A DNA stretch of 64,000 nt. Origin: Gynuella sunshinyii YC6258. GTDB lineage: Bacteria; Pseudomonadota; Gammaproteobacteria; Pseudomonadales; Natronospirillaceae. This document shows positions 37,051 to 46,900 of this stretch, one piece after another. Made by a program: the position numbers and the translations under genes. The stretch's first letter is position 1. Each line of letters opens with the position of its first letter. The notes beneath the pieces are model-generated. The model saw nothing but the letters and a program-made list of their open reading frames with translations, had not been told where the DNA came from and did not search any database. The DNA lies in contig NZ_CP007142.1 of assembly GCF_000940805.1 (NCBI RefSeq), forward strand, positions 2,704,593 to 2,768,592, given 5' to 3'.

Positions 37051-37614
37051 TTAGATCTTGCCGACCAGATCCAGACTTGGGGTCAAAGTGGCTTCGCCTT
37101 CTTCCCAGGCGGCCGGGCAGACTTCGCCGTCGTGGTTGGCCACGTACTGAGCGGCTTTGACCTTACGGACCATGTCTTTGGCAGAACGGCCGATGCCCAG
37201 ATCGTGGATCTCAGCCACTTTCACCACCCCTTCAGGGTTGATCAGGTAAGTACCACGCAGCGCCTGATGATCCGCTTCGATCATGATGTCGAATCCGCGG
37301 GTAATGGTGCCCGTAGGATCGGCCAGCATTGGGTAAGTGATGGTGCTGATGGCATCACTGGTGTCGTGCCAGGCTTTGTGGACGAAATGAGAGTCGGTTG
37401 AAACCGAGTAGACTTCTACGCCCAGTTTCTGGAATTCACCGTAATGCTTCTGCATGTCTTCCAGTTCAGTTGGGCAGACGAAAGTGAAGTCGGCAGGGTA
37501 GAAAATGAAAATGGCCCAGCTGCCTTTGACATCTTCAGAGGTGATGGTTTTGAACTCACCATTGTGGAACGCCTGAACTGAAAATTCCGGGATTTCTTTG
37601 TTGATAATAGACAT
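37051..37614 (-). CDS. ahpC: alkyl hydroperoxide reductase subunit C (peroxiredoxin)
   Basis: 187 residues from ATG 37614 (GAGGAAAT upstream), exactly the enterobacterial AhpC length. Peroxidatic Cys47 lies in [13 protein letters not shown] and resolving Cys166 in [10 protein letters not shown]. It reduces H2O2 and organic peroxides and is recycled by AhpF, encoded 200 bases downstream on the same strand. The divergent oxyR gene and shared intergenic region point to OxyR control. Confidence 0.97.
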   Translation of the reverse strand: MSIINKEIPEFSVQAFHNGEFKTITSEDVKGSWAIFIFYPADFTFVCPTELEDMQKHYGEFQKLGVEVYSVSTDSHFVHKAWHDTSDAISTITYPMLADPTGTITRGFDIMIEADHQALRGTYLINPEGVVKVAEIHDLGIGRSAKDMVRKVKAAQYVANHDGEVCPAAWEEGEATLTPSLDLVGKI

Positions 37615-37754
37615 GTAAACATTTCCTCGTGGATGACTAACTAATGATGTGCCGATGATCTGCATCAGCGCTGAGGAAAATACTAGGGGCTTATACTCAT
37701 CGAATAAATTGAATAAAATAGATGACTATAATCACTTTTTTAGATTGGCCTGCC
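37615..37754. promoter_or_regulatory. ahpC/oxyR divergent control region
   Basis: 140 bases between the divergent starts. It is A+T-rich near 37695-37735 and holds ATAG...CTAT-type elements (ATAGATGACTAT near 37719-37730), the half-site form used by OxyR, though the spacing is not the consensus. Promoters for both genes must lie here. Confidence 0.45.
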
Positions 37755-38675
37755 ATGATTTCATTAAAACAACTGATATATGCACTGGCGGTGGACAAAA
37801 CCCGTCATTTTAAGAAAGCTGCCGACCTGTGCTCGGTCTCGCAGTCTGCTTTGAGCACCGCGATATCTGAGTTGGAAAGCCAGCTGGACCTGCAGATATT
37901 TGAGCGCGACAACAAAAAAGTGTTTGTCACGCCAATGGGTGAGCAGCTGTTGGAGAGGGCCAGAAGTATCAAAGTGCAGATCGATGATCTGTATCAGTTG
38001 TCCCGCAGTCAGAAATCCCCCTTGAGTTTTCCGTTGTCGTTGGGCGTCATCCCAACCATTGGTCCCTTTCTGCTGCCCAAAGTACTGCCCCGGGTACGGG
38101 AGCTGTATCCCGATCTGGAACTGACCATTGTTGAGGAGCAGTCTCATGTACTGGTAGAGATGGTGCGTAATGGCGACCTGGACACCGCAATACTGGCATT
38201 ACCCTATGCCCACGACGGACTACACGCCTTTGAATTCTGGGATGAAGACTTTTTTACGGTCTTCCATCGCCACGATGAGAATGCCAAATTAACCGAAATC
38301 ACCAGTAAAGAACTGCATCATATGCGCCTGCTACTGCTGAAAGATGGTCACTGTCTTAAGGATCATGCACTGGCCGTCTGCCAGTTCAATCCCAGCGAAA
38401 CTGACAACTCCCTCGCTGGAACCAGTCTCTATACCCTGATTCAAATGGTGGCCGGCAGAATGGGCACAACACTGGTGCCGGAAATGGCGCTGGACCAGCT
38501 GGTCGGTGAAAACTCAGAACTCAAAGCCGTGCACCTTCAGGAACCTGGCCCGCACCGGAGAATCGCCTTTGTGACCCGACTGAATTATGGCGGCGTCAAC
38601 AACATCGAACTGCTGATGAAACTGTTCCGTGAGCAACTGACTCATTATCAAAGTGCCAGGAAGAAAAACGCTTAG
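37755..38675 (+). CDS. oxyR: peroxide-sensing LysR regulator OxyR
   Basis: 306 residues from ATG 37755. The N-terminal winged HTH (KKAADLCSVSQSALSTAISE) is typical LysR. The redox pair Cys200 and Cys209 (KDGHCLKDHALAVC) matches the Cys199/Cys208 disulfide switch of E. coli OxyR. Oxidation by H2O2 would activate ahpC and other defence genes. Confidence 0.93.
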   Translation: MISLKQLIYALAVDKTRHFKKAADLCSVSQSALSTAISELESQLDLQIFERDNKKVFVTPMGEQLLERARSIKVQIDDLYQLSRSQKSPLSFPLSLGVIPTIGPFLLPKVLPRVRELYPDLELTIVEEQSHVLVEMVRNGDLDTAILALPYAHDGLHAFEFWDEDFFTVFHRHDENAKLTEITSKELHHMRLLLLKDGHCLKDHALAVCQFNPSETDNSLAGTSLYTLIQMVAGRMGTTLVPEMALDQLVGENSELKAVHLQEPGPHRRIAFVTRLNYGGVNNIELLMKLFREQLTHYQSARKKNA

Positions 38676-38960
38676 CCCTTGTTGGTTGGAATGAGGCTGC
38701 TGGACTTGTGTGTGGCTGATGGAGTCAGTTACAGGCGTGTGACAAAATCATCTGTATGACAAGACAAACACTAACAGTACAAACCGTTTTGTTTGGGCGA
38801 AAAGTATGATCTCTGAGTTGGCCTGAAATATTGAGAATTGAACCATACAAGTAGATTATAGGATCTACGCAGCGACTTTTTCATTTTGCCAGACCTGCCA
38901 TTGTTCTAAAACATCATGGTGCGAGTGGAATTGTATATTGTTTGGAGTGAATGGGTATTT

Positions 38961-39626
38961 ATGAAAGGCAAAATCTCCCAGTGGAAAGATGACAAAGGGT
39001 TTGGCTTTATTCAGCCTGATGATGGTAGTGAAAAGCTATTTTTCCATATTTCCAGCGTCGAAACTAATGCCAGAAGACCGCAAGTAGGCGACTATGTATT
39101 TTATGAATCGATGCGAGATTCTCAGCAGAGGCTCAGAGCCAGGAACGTTATAATTCAAGGCTTAATCACTGTCACAAGCACGAAGTCAGCGTCAAAGAGG
39201 GGGCCCGATCAAATAGAGGGACCCAAGAAAGGCATTCTGGATTACATTTCAATATTAGTTATTCTGGGGTCGATTATTGCGGCGGGATTTGAATTCTATC
39301 ACTCGAGAAATATAGAGAGCACATGGCCGTATGGTGTCCCGGCAATCATCTTTTATTTCATTTTAAACAGACAAAAAAAACCAAAAGAAAAATCATTCAA
39401 ATGTGTACGTTGTGGAACTCTGTCGACGCACAATGTACGGACCATTCGGGCATGGAATAATGGTTTCAATAAGTTTTACTGTCAAACCTGCCATCATCAG
39501 TGGTTGAAAGATAAGCCTGTTTCATTTCAGAACAGAACACAGAGCACAGGCTGTTTAGGCGTCGTGGCTCTGATTATAATGATGCCTGTCCTGGGCAGCA
39601 TTGCATGGCATCAGTGGATGTCATAA
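38961..39626 (+). CDS. cold-shock-domain membrane protein with C-terminal zinc ribbon
   Basis: 221 residues from ATG 38961. Residues 1-65 are a cold-shock domain with RNP1 KGFGFI and RNP2 LFFHIS, a nucleic-acid-binding fold. Two hydrophobic segments (about 90-107 and 118-131) anchor it, and a C-x-x-C...C-x-x-C zinc ribbon (CVRCG ... CQTCHHQW) lies at about 146-182. A third hydrophobic stretch closes the protein. CSD plus membrane (DUF1294) fusions are known; a zinc ribbon after the membrane part is less usual. Possible membrane-tethered RNA-binding protein. Confidence 0.7.
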   Translation: MKGKISQWKDDKGFGFIQPDDGSEKLFFHISSVETNARRPQVGDYVFYESMRDSQQRLRARNVIIQGLITVTSTKSASKRGPDQIEGPKKGILDYISILVILGSIIAAGFEFYHSRNIESTWPYGVPAIIFYFILNRQKKPKEKSFKCVRCGTLSTHNVRTIRAWNNGFNKFYCQTCHHQWLKDKPVSFQNRTQSTGCLGVVALIIMMPVLGSIAWHQWMS

Positions 39627-39746
39627 AAAAATATTGTTATAAATATCATCGGTACATCATCAGCAACAGCTTCAGAAAATGGATTTTTCTCAGGGTAAGA
39701 GCTGTTACATCCAAGCAGTTCTATGTTTTAGGGGAAGGTAACAGTT

Positions 39747-40007
39747 GTGATCAATAAAAAAGATAATCCAGTTGAATGGTATGTTCGGCTAATGGAGCTT
39801 GAGGAAATAAAAGAACATATAGAATCATTGGTCACTCAGATGAGTAAAGACGATGCAATTGATGAAGAGGATTTTCGAGTTCAACTGTTCCATGCAATGA
39901 CTCATTTAAACAGGTTATGGAACAGTCGGCATTACTCAGGTGAGATTAACCAGGAATTACATGATGAGTTTTCAAAAACTCCAGGTGATTTTCAAGCAAT
40001 TGGGTGA
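39747..40007 (+). CDS. small acidic helical protein, unrecognised
   Basis: 86 residues from GTG 39747 with GGGGAAGG upstream. Strongly acidic and predicted helical (ELEEIKEHIESLVTQMSKDD), no cysteines, no membrane segment. It sits 33 bases before a P-loop kinase-like gene and may be cotranscribed. No family is recognised. Confidence 0.55.
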   Translation: MINKKDNPVEWYVRLMELEEIKEHIESLVTQMSKDDAIDEEDFRVQLFHAMTHLNRLWNSRHYSGEINQELHDEFSKTPGDFQAIG

Positions 40008-40040
40008 ATACATAAATTTCTGAAGAGACTCTAAAAATCC

Positions 40041-40616
40041 GTGATTATCCTCGGCGGCACATCCAGAACAGGCAAAGGATTAATTTCCCAGGCATTAATG
40101 AAGCTAATTGAAGTGCCGTATATTTCCATTGACCCTCTGAAAATGGCACTCGTTCGTTCTGTGCCGACCTATCAGCTGAATCCGGATGGGACATCCGTGA
40201 GTGTTTCAGAGGAGCTGTGGCCGTTTATTTCGACCTTGATTTTGAACTGCGTTGAAACGGGTGTTGAATATATCGTTGAAGGCGAAATGTTACCGAAACA
40301 CGTGCATGAATTATCTGAAAATCATGGTGTATCCGTTGATGCCTGTTTTGTTGGCTACAAAGACATTTCCGCTGATGAAAAAGTGGCTCAGATACGAAAA
40401 CACACAGGTCATCCGAATGACTGGACCTCTGGAGTATCGGATGCTGAGTTATATGCACTGATTGAAGAAGGTATTCAATATAGTGAGTATTTAAGTCGTG
40501 AGTGCCATACCTATGGTATTCGGTACATCGACTTTTCAACCAATTTTGACGAAGGGAAAACAGAAACGCTGGCCTATCTCGCCGCCAGGTTCCAGGCCCG
40601 CCATCAAACAAACTGA
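40041..40616 (+). CDS. P-loop kinase-like protein
   Basis: 191 residues from GTG 40041. Walker A GGTSRTGKGLISQAL lies at residues 5-19, followed by a substrate-side Asp (YISIDPLKMAL) and a YIVEGEMLPKH strand similar to a lid-type nucleoside/nucleotide kinase. The pattern fits small AAA_18/AAA_33-like phosphotransferases. The substrate is unknown. Confidence 0.65.
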   Translation: MIILGGTSRTGKGLISQALMKLIEVPYISIDPLKMALVRSVPTYQLNPDGTSVSVSEELWPFISTLILNCVETGVEYIVEGEMLPKHVHELSENHGVSVDACFVGYKDISADEKVAQIRKHTGHPNDWTSGVSDAELYALIEEGIQYSEYLSRECHTYGIRYIDFSTNFDEGKTETLAYLAARFQARHQTN

Positions 40617-40754
40617 TCATCATCATGATCGTTCTAAAAAATAGATCCAGAAGATCAGTTCATTGAAATTTACCCCGCCATCGGCTTTTTGGATACTGGG
40701 TCTGTCGCCAGCGATTGGTGCTGGCTTAACCTGATAACCACCAAGGAGCCTGAC

Positions 40755-40880
40755 ATGAAACAGATCTCAAAAAAAATAATCCGCAAGATTCGCCCGAATA
40801 AAGAAAAAGTCGCTGCTGCCAAGTTGATGTTCTGTAATTACGCTAATAATTACTATGGTGATCAGCTGTGCTCGAAGTAA
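40755..40880 (+). CDS. small basic protein, 41 residues, unrecognised
   Basis: ATG 40755 has a strong AAGGAG site 9 bases upstream. The product MKQISKKIIRKIRPNKEKVA continues with AAKLMFCNYANNYYGDQLCSK: a very basic amphipathic N-half and a Cys-, Asn- and Tyr-containing tail. It lies 110 bases from the 3' end of the NRPS gene, which converges on it. It could be an antimicrobial-like peptide or a nucleic-acid binder; there is no evidence beyond composition. Confidence 0.5.
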   Translation: MKQISKKIIRKIRPNKEKVAAAKLMFCNYANNYYGDQLCSK

Positions 40881-40989
40881 CCACAGTATTGAACACGAAG
40901 TAGCTGGCAAACCGGTTCTGGATGACGAGCCTGTTTGTCAGCTGGCGGTAACATGTCCTTTTTCAGGTACTTCCCTGTACCGTTTTTCC

Positions 40990-43900
40990 TTAATTTTGGT
41001 TGAGTATTGCGTTCAGCAGCGGCCCCAGGTCCGGCAATGAATCCGGCGATAGAATGTCTTCATGAGAACAGTCCAGTTCGTGGGTTTCCAGGCCATCGAG
41101 GTAGGGTTCCCAGCTGGCGTGTATGTCCATGTCCGCCGGTAATGTCTGGGTGGCGACAAACAAGGTGGCGGTGCCATGAAACCGGGGAGTGTGGGCCTTG
41201 GATAGCAGCCTGACGGAATCAGCGTAGTTGGCGACGATCTCCGCAAACATGCTGGCTTTTTCCTGTTCCATAAACGCATCCATGTGGTCTCCGGCGCCGG
41301 CCATAAACTGTTCCTGCTCCCGCTGTACTTCCTGTTCGGCTTCTTCCTCCACGGGTCCGTTCCAGTCCTGTCCTTCCGGCGGGTAGGTGTCGAGCAGACC
41401 GAGAAAGGCGACCTCTTCACCGAGGGCCTGCAACCTGGCTGCAAGGCCATGGGCAATCACGCCGCCGAGAGAATAGCCGATCAATCGATACGGTCCATGG
41501 GGCTGTATGGCACGAAGTTCGGTCAGATGCTGTCCACATACGGCAACCATATCCGCAGCGCTGGCGATTGGCCCTTCCGGTCTTGGGGATTGCAGGCCGA
41601 TCATGGGGTAACCGGTATCGAGATAGCGCGACAGAGCACTGTATTGCCAGGCAAAACCAGAGGCTGAGTGAATGCAAAATAGCGGGGTTCCGTGTCCCTG
41701 CCGCATGGGTAGAACCGGACCGAACCCTGACAGGCTGCGATCATTGGTCAGGTGTTCATCCGCCAGTATTTTTGCCAGTCGGGTGACGGTCGGTGAGACC
41801 ATGATCTGACCGACTGACACGGAGCGGTTCAATGTCCGGCGCAGTTCACCGGCCAGCCGCATGGCCAGCAGTGAGTGTCCTCCCAGGGCAAAAAAATCAT
41901 CATCAGCGTAGATCTGCGCCATGCCCAGAGTTCGGGCAAAGGCACCTGCCAGAGCAGTTTCCAGACCCGGAGCCGGTAACCGGCGATGATCGGTGGAAAT
42001 GGACTCTGGGTCGGGGAGTGCTTTGCGATCCAGTTTGCCATTGGCGCTCAGTGGAAATTCCGGCAGCTGCATGATGGCTACCGGCACCATATGGGCCGGC
42101 AGCCGATTGCTCAGGTGCTGTTGCAATAAGTGGGTGTCCATTGAAGCGGCTGCTGTCACATAGGCCAGCAGCTGGCGGCTGTCGGCACCGGTCATGTCGT
42201 TACCGGTCAGGGATCTGGCCAGCGCCACGGCTCGCTCAACGCCGGGATATTCCATGATGGCGGCCTCGATTTCCCCCAGCTCGATGCGCTGACCACGAAT
42301 CTTCAGTTGGTCATCGCTGCGGCCCAGATAATCCACTGAACCGTCTTCCCGCCAGCAGGCGATGTCTCCAGTCCGGTACATGCGTTGACCATGGGCAAAC
42401 GGATCGGCGACGAAACGGCTGGCGGATAAGTCCGGCCGTTGCCAGTAGCCCAGCGCCAGCTGGTCGCCACACAGATACAACTCCCCGGGCACGCCGGTCG
42501 GAACCGGCCGCAGACAGTGATCCAGAATACGCAGACAGGTATTCCAGACCGGCCGGCCAATGGGTATTCCGGCACCGGGTGAAAGCTGATCAACAATATC
42601 CAGCGCCGGTTGATAGGTGACATCCACTGCGGCTTCAGTCGGACCGTAGAGGTTATGCAATGGAGCATTGAAGAGCCGGGCATATTCGGTCACCAGGTCA
42701 CGACTCAGCGCCTCGCCACTGCAAAATACCCGTCGCAGGGTCGGGCAGCAGGGAGGTGTTTGCGTTTCGCTGGCCGCCTGAACCGATGCCACAAATGCTG
42801 ACAGCATGGAGGGTACAAAGTGCAGGGTGGTGATCTGCCGGGTTTCGATCAGTTCGCGTAATTGTTCCGGGTCCCGATGCGCATCCGGCGGGGCCATAAA
42901 CAGCTGTGCTCCGGTGATCATCGACCAGAAAAACTCCCACACCGATACATCGAAACTGGATGGTGTTTTTTGCAGAATTACGTCGTCAGCTTGCAGAGGA
43001 TATTCTGCCTGCATCCACAGCAGCCGATTAACGATGGCACCATGAGAAACCAGCACGCCTTTGGGGCGTCCGGTTGAGCCAGAGGTGTAGATCATATAAG
43101 CCGGGTGATCAATACCGATATCCGGCGTCGCCGGATAACTGGTCATCGCCGGAAGGCTTGGTGAATCCAGCACCAACAGCGATGCCCGATCATCAAAACG
43201 GGCCTGCTCAGCAGTGCAGGTGATCAGCAGCCGGGGTTGGGCATCCTCGATCATATAAGTCAGCCTTTCATCCGGATAACTGCTGTCCAGCGGCAGGTAT
43301 GCCGCACCGGCTTCAATGACAGCCAGCAATGCCAGACTGAGATCGACGGATCGGGGCAGGCACACGGCCACGATATCGCCGGCACCCACGCCGTGATGTG
43401 CAAGCTGCGCCGCCAGTGCGGTGACCCGTTGTCGGACTGCAGCAAAGCTCAGCGTGTGCTCCGTATCGGCCAGTGCAATGGCGTCCGGAGTGTGCTGTGC
43501 CTGAAGGATCAGCAGGTCACGCAGGGTTTGTGGTTCAATCTGCCGGCCGGTGTCGTTGGTACTGCGGATCAGTGCCTGTTCCGCGGGCAGTTGCATGTTG
43601 AGGGCGGCAAAACTCTGCTCCGGACTGTCGACCAGTTGTTCCAGCAACATGAGCAGACGTTGGGAAATTGCCTGCGCCTGAGCCTGCGGAATACGGTACT
43701 CCATCAGAATGTTGATCTGGTCCTGGGGCAGAATCAAAACTGTCAGTGGGTAATGGGTATAGCCCCGGTTACGGATGGCAGTAAGGGTCGCACCATGGAA
43801 GGTCTGTTGTTGCAGACGATCATGATCGGGATAGTTTTCCACCACCAGCAGGGTATCAAACAGATTGCCGGCATCTGCCAGCCGCTGGATTTCTGCCAGC

Positions 43901-46900
43901 CCCAGGCCATCATGTTCCAGTAATTGAATCTGCTGTGCCTGAATGGTCTGCATTTGTTGCCAGAGATCCTGATCCGGATTTAACCGGATACGCACCGGTA
44001 CTGTATTACTGAACAGTCCGATGTGTTCATCGATGCCGGCAATGGGGCTGAAGCGACCCGATACTGGTGATCCAAAGATCACATCGCTGCGTCCGCTCAT
44101 GGCTGACAGCACCATTGCCCATAGGGTCTGCATGACGGTGTTCAGAGTCAGGCCGCACTCACGAATGCGTTGCCGCAGACGGGCTTCGAGCTCAGGATGC
44201 AGGCGCAGGTTCAGTTCGCTGACTTCCGTTGCCAGCGTCGTGTGTTCGAACAGGAGCGAGGGTACCGCCTGATCGAGCGTTTGCTGCCACAGTGCCCTGG
44301 CCGGAGTCAGATCCCGTTGCAACAGCTGGGTCACCACATCCACATAAGGAACCTGGGTGGCCGTCAGGTGTTCCGGTCCCTGGTCATAGGCACTGAGCAG
44401 ATCGCGCAGCATGATCGGTGTGGACCAGCCGTCCACCACCAGATGATGGGCGCTGATAAACAGGCGATGTTGTTGTTCGGCCAGCTTTACCAATACTGCG
44501 TTGAGTAATGGAGCCGCACTGGTGGCCATCATGAAATCGCGGGTCAGTTCCTGATATTCGATCTCCGCCAGCTGGCTTTGCCGGGAATCTTCTGGCAGTG
44601 CTGTCAGGTCATGGAATTGCAGCGGCCAGCGCTGGTGATCACGCTCAGGGCTTAGCAGCGGCAGCAATTGCAGTAAGTGATCGCTGACTTCAGTATCGAA
44701 TATGGCCCCAAGTTGCGGATGTTTTTGCAGTACTGCATCCAATGCAGCCTGCAGTCTCGGCCGTTCCAGCAGACCGGTGAAATCGAGACTGCAGATGGAG
44801 CTGTAGTGATTGTTCTGTTCTCCGAGTCGGGCATGGAACAGCAGACCTTCCTGCAATGGCAATACCGGCAGCACGCTGGCAATCGGGCCGTACAGCGCAG
44901 CGAGGGCATGTAGCTGACCATGGTCCAGCGTTAACAGCGTGATATCGGCGGGCACGAGGGTATCGGCCGCCTGAAGCGGCGACTGGCGGGCAAAGTCGGC
45001 CAGGGTCATGACCGCCATACTGAGCTGTTCCGTCAGCAGACCGATGTCCTCACGGCTGAACACACCCTCGGCCCAGCTCCAGTTCAGTGCCAGTCGCGGC
45101 GCGCCGTCGGCGTGGCTTTCGTCAACAAAGATATTCAATTCCAGCGGATAGGCCATGGGCATGTCAGCGGCCATATCGACGGCGAAGCTGTCGGCAAAGA
45201 CACCGTTGTTAGCAGTGGGTGTCCAGTCAGTCTGTTGTTGATGAAAGCGGCCCAGATAGTTGAACAGAATCTGCGGGCCATGGCTTTGTTCGAGCGCTCG
45301 CAGCGGTTCTTTGTGGTGGGTGTCCAGGTAACGCAGCAGGCCGTAACCGAGTCCGGCATCGGGAATACTGCGCATAGCCTGTTTTACGGTGCTGACGATC
45401 ACCGCCGGATGATCGAGCCGGCCTTGTCCAAGATCAACGCGCAACGGATATTCGGCGGTCAGCCAACCCACGGTACGACCAGGTTCGATGCCGTTTGCCA
45501 GCGTCTGGCGGCCATGGGATTCCAATGCCAGGCGGATGTCTGAATGCTGAAAATGCTGACTGAGGGCCAGACTGAATGCGCTGATCAGAGCTTCTTCCAC
45601 ACCGATTCGATAAGCATTGGGAATGGCGGTTAATAATTGCTTACTGATCTCGCTGTCGAGCAATAGTCGCTGGTGTCGGGCATGGCCGCAGGTATCGGTA
45701 GCCGGATTCAGTGGCCGTTGCCCCAGGTCGGTACGACCCGGACTCAGATGATACTGCCAGATTGCAAGTTCGTTCTGTCGGTTGGCAATATCGGCATGTA
45801 ATGCATCTGCCCAGCTCAGGATGCTGATTTCTTCAATGGCTATTTCAGTACCACTGTCACTGACGTTTTCAACCGCCGCCTGCAATTCCGGCAACAGAAT
45901 GCGCCATGACACCCCATCTACTGCCAGATGGTGAATGGCCACTACCAGGGCATGCTGGTGTTCTGCGGTAGAGATATGAACGGCATGCATCAATACGCCG
46001 GCATTGGCATCAATGATCTGATTGGCCCGCTGAAAAGCCTCATCTGCGGCCTGATCCAGGTTGTCACAGCTGATCAGTTCAGACAGCACCCGTTCATCCA
46101 ATGTGGCTTCAGCAGCCGGAATCATGATCTGCTGGTCGTGCACTGCGGCTCTGAGCATGGGATGGGCAGTGCGCAGGGCCAACAGTCCCTGCTGCAATTG
46201 TTCTGTGGTGATGTGGGCCGGAAGCGTCAGCAGTACCGCCTGAGTGTAATGACCGGAGAGCCGGTATTGTTCCGCAAACCAGCTCATGATTGGCAGAGGT
46301 GCCAGTGTTCCTGAGGTTTTGACCGCTGGCCGTTCCCTTAGATCCAAGGCTTCAAGTTTGTGGGCCATAACCGCTGCAGTGCGACTGTTGAACACATCAC
46401 GGGGACGCAGGCGATAGCCGTGCTGGCGCAGAACATGACCGAGGGACATGGCGGAGATGCTGTCGCCACCGAGGCTGAAAAAGTCTTCATCCGGACCGAC
46501 CTGATCCAGCGCGAGACTGCTGGCGATTGCTTCGCAGATCAGTTGCTCCGCTGCATTAGCCGGTGCCCGTTGCGATTGTCCGCTGGTCATGACGATTTTC
46601 GGTAAAGCCGGACGATCAACTTTACCATTCACATTCAGCGGAAATTCCGCCAGTACCATCAGCGCAGCCGGCACCATGTAATCGGGGACTTTGGTTGCCA
46701 GTTGTTGTTTGATGCTCACGGCCGCAGACTCAGCGGTGTCCGGGTGATAATCCGGCATGACACAATACGCCAGCAACCGATAGGTATTGCCTTGTGGTTC
46801 TGCCAGCACCAGGGCATCAGAAACGCCGGGCAGGGAAGCGAGGGCATGTTCCACTTCGCCGGGCTCGACCCGAAAGCCACGAATCTGAATCTGAAAGTCG

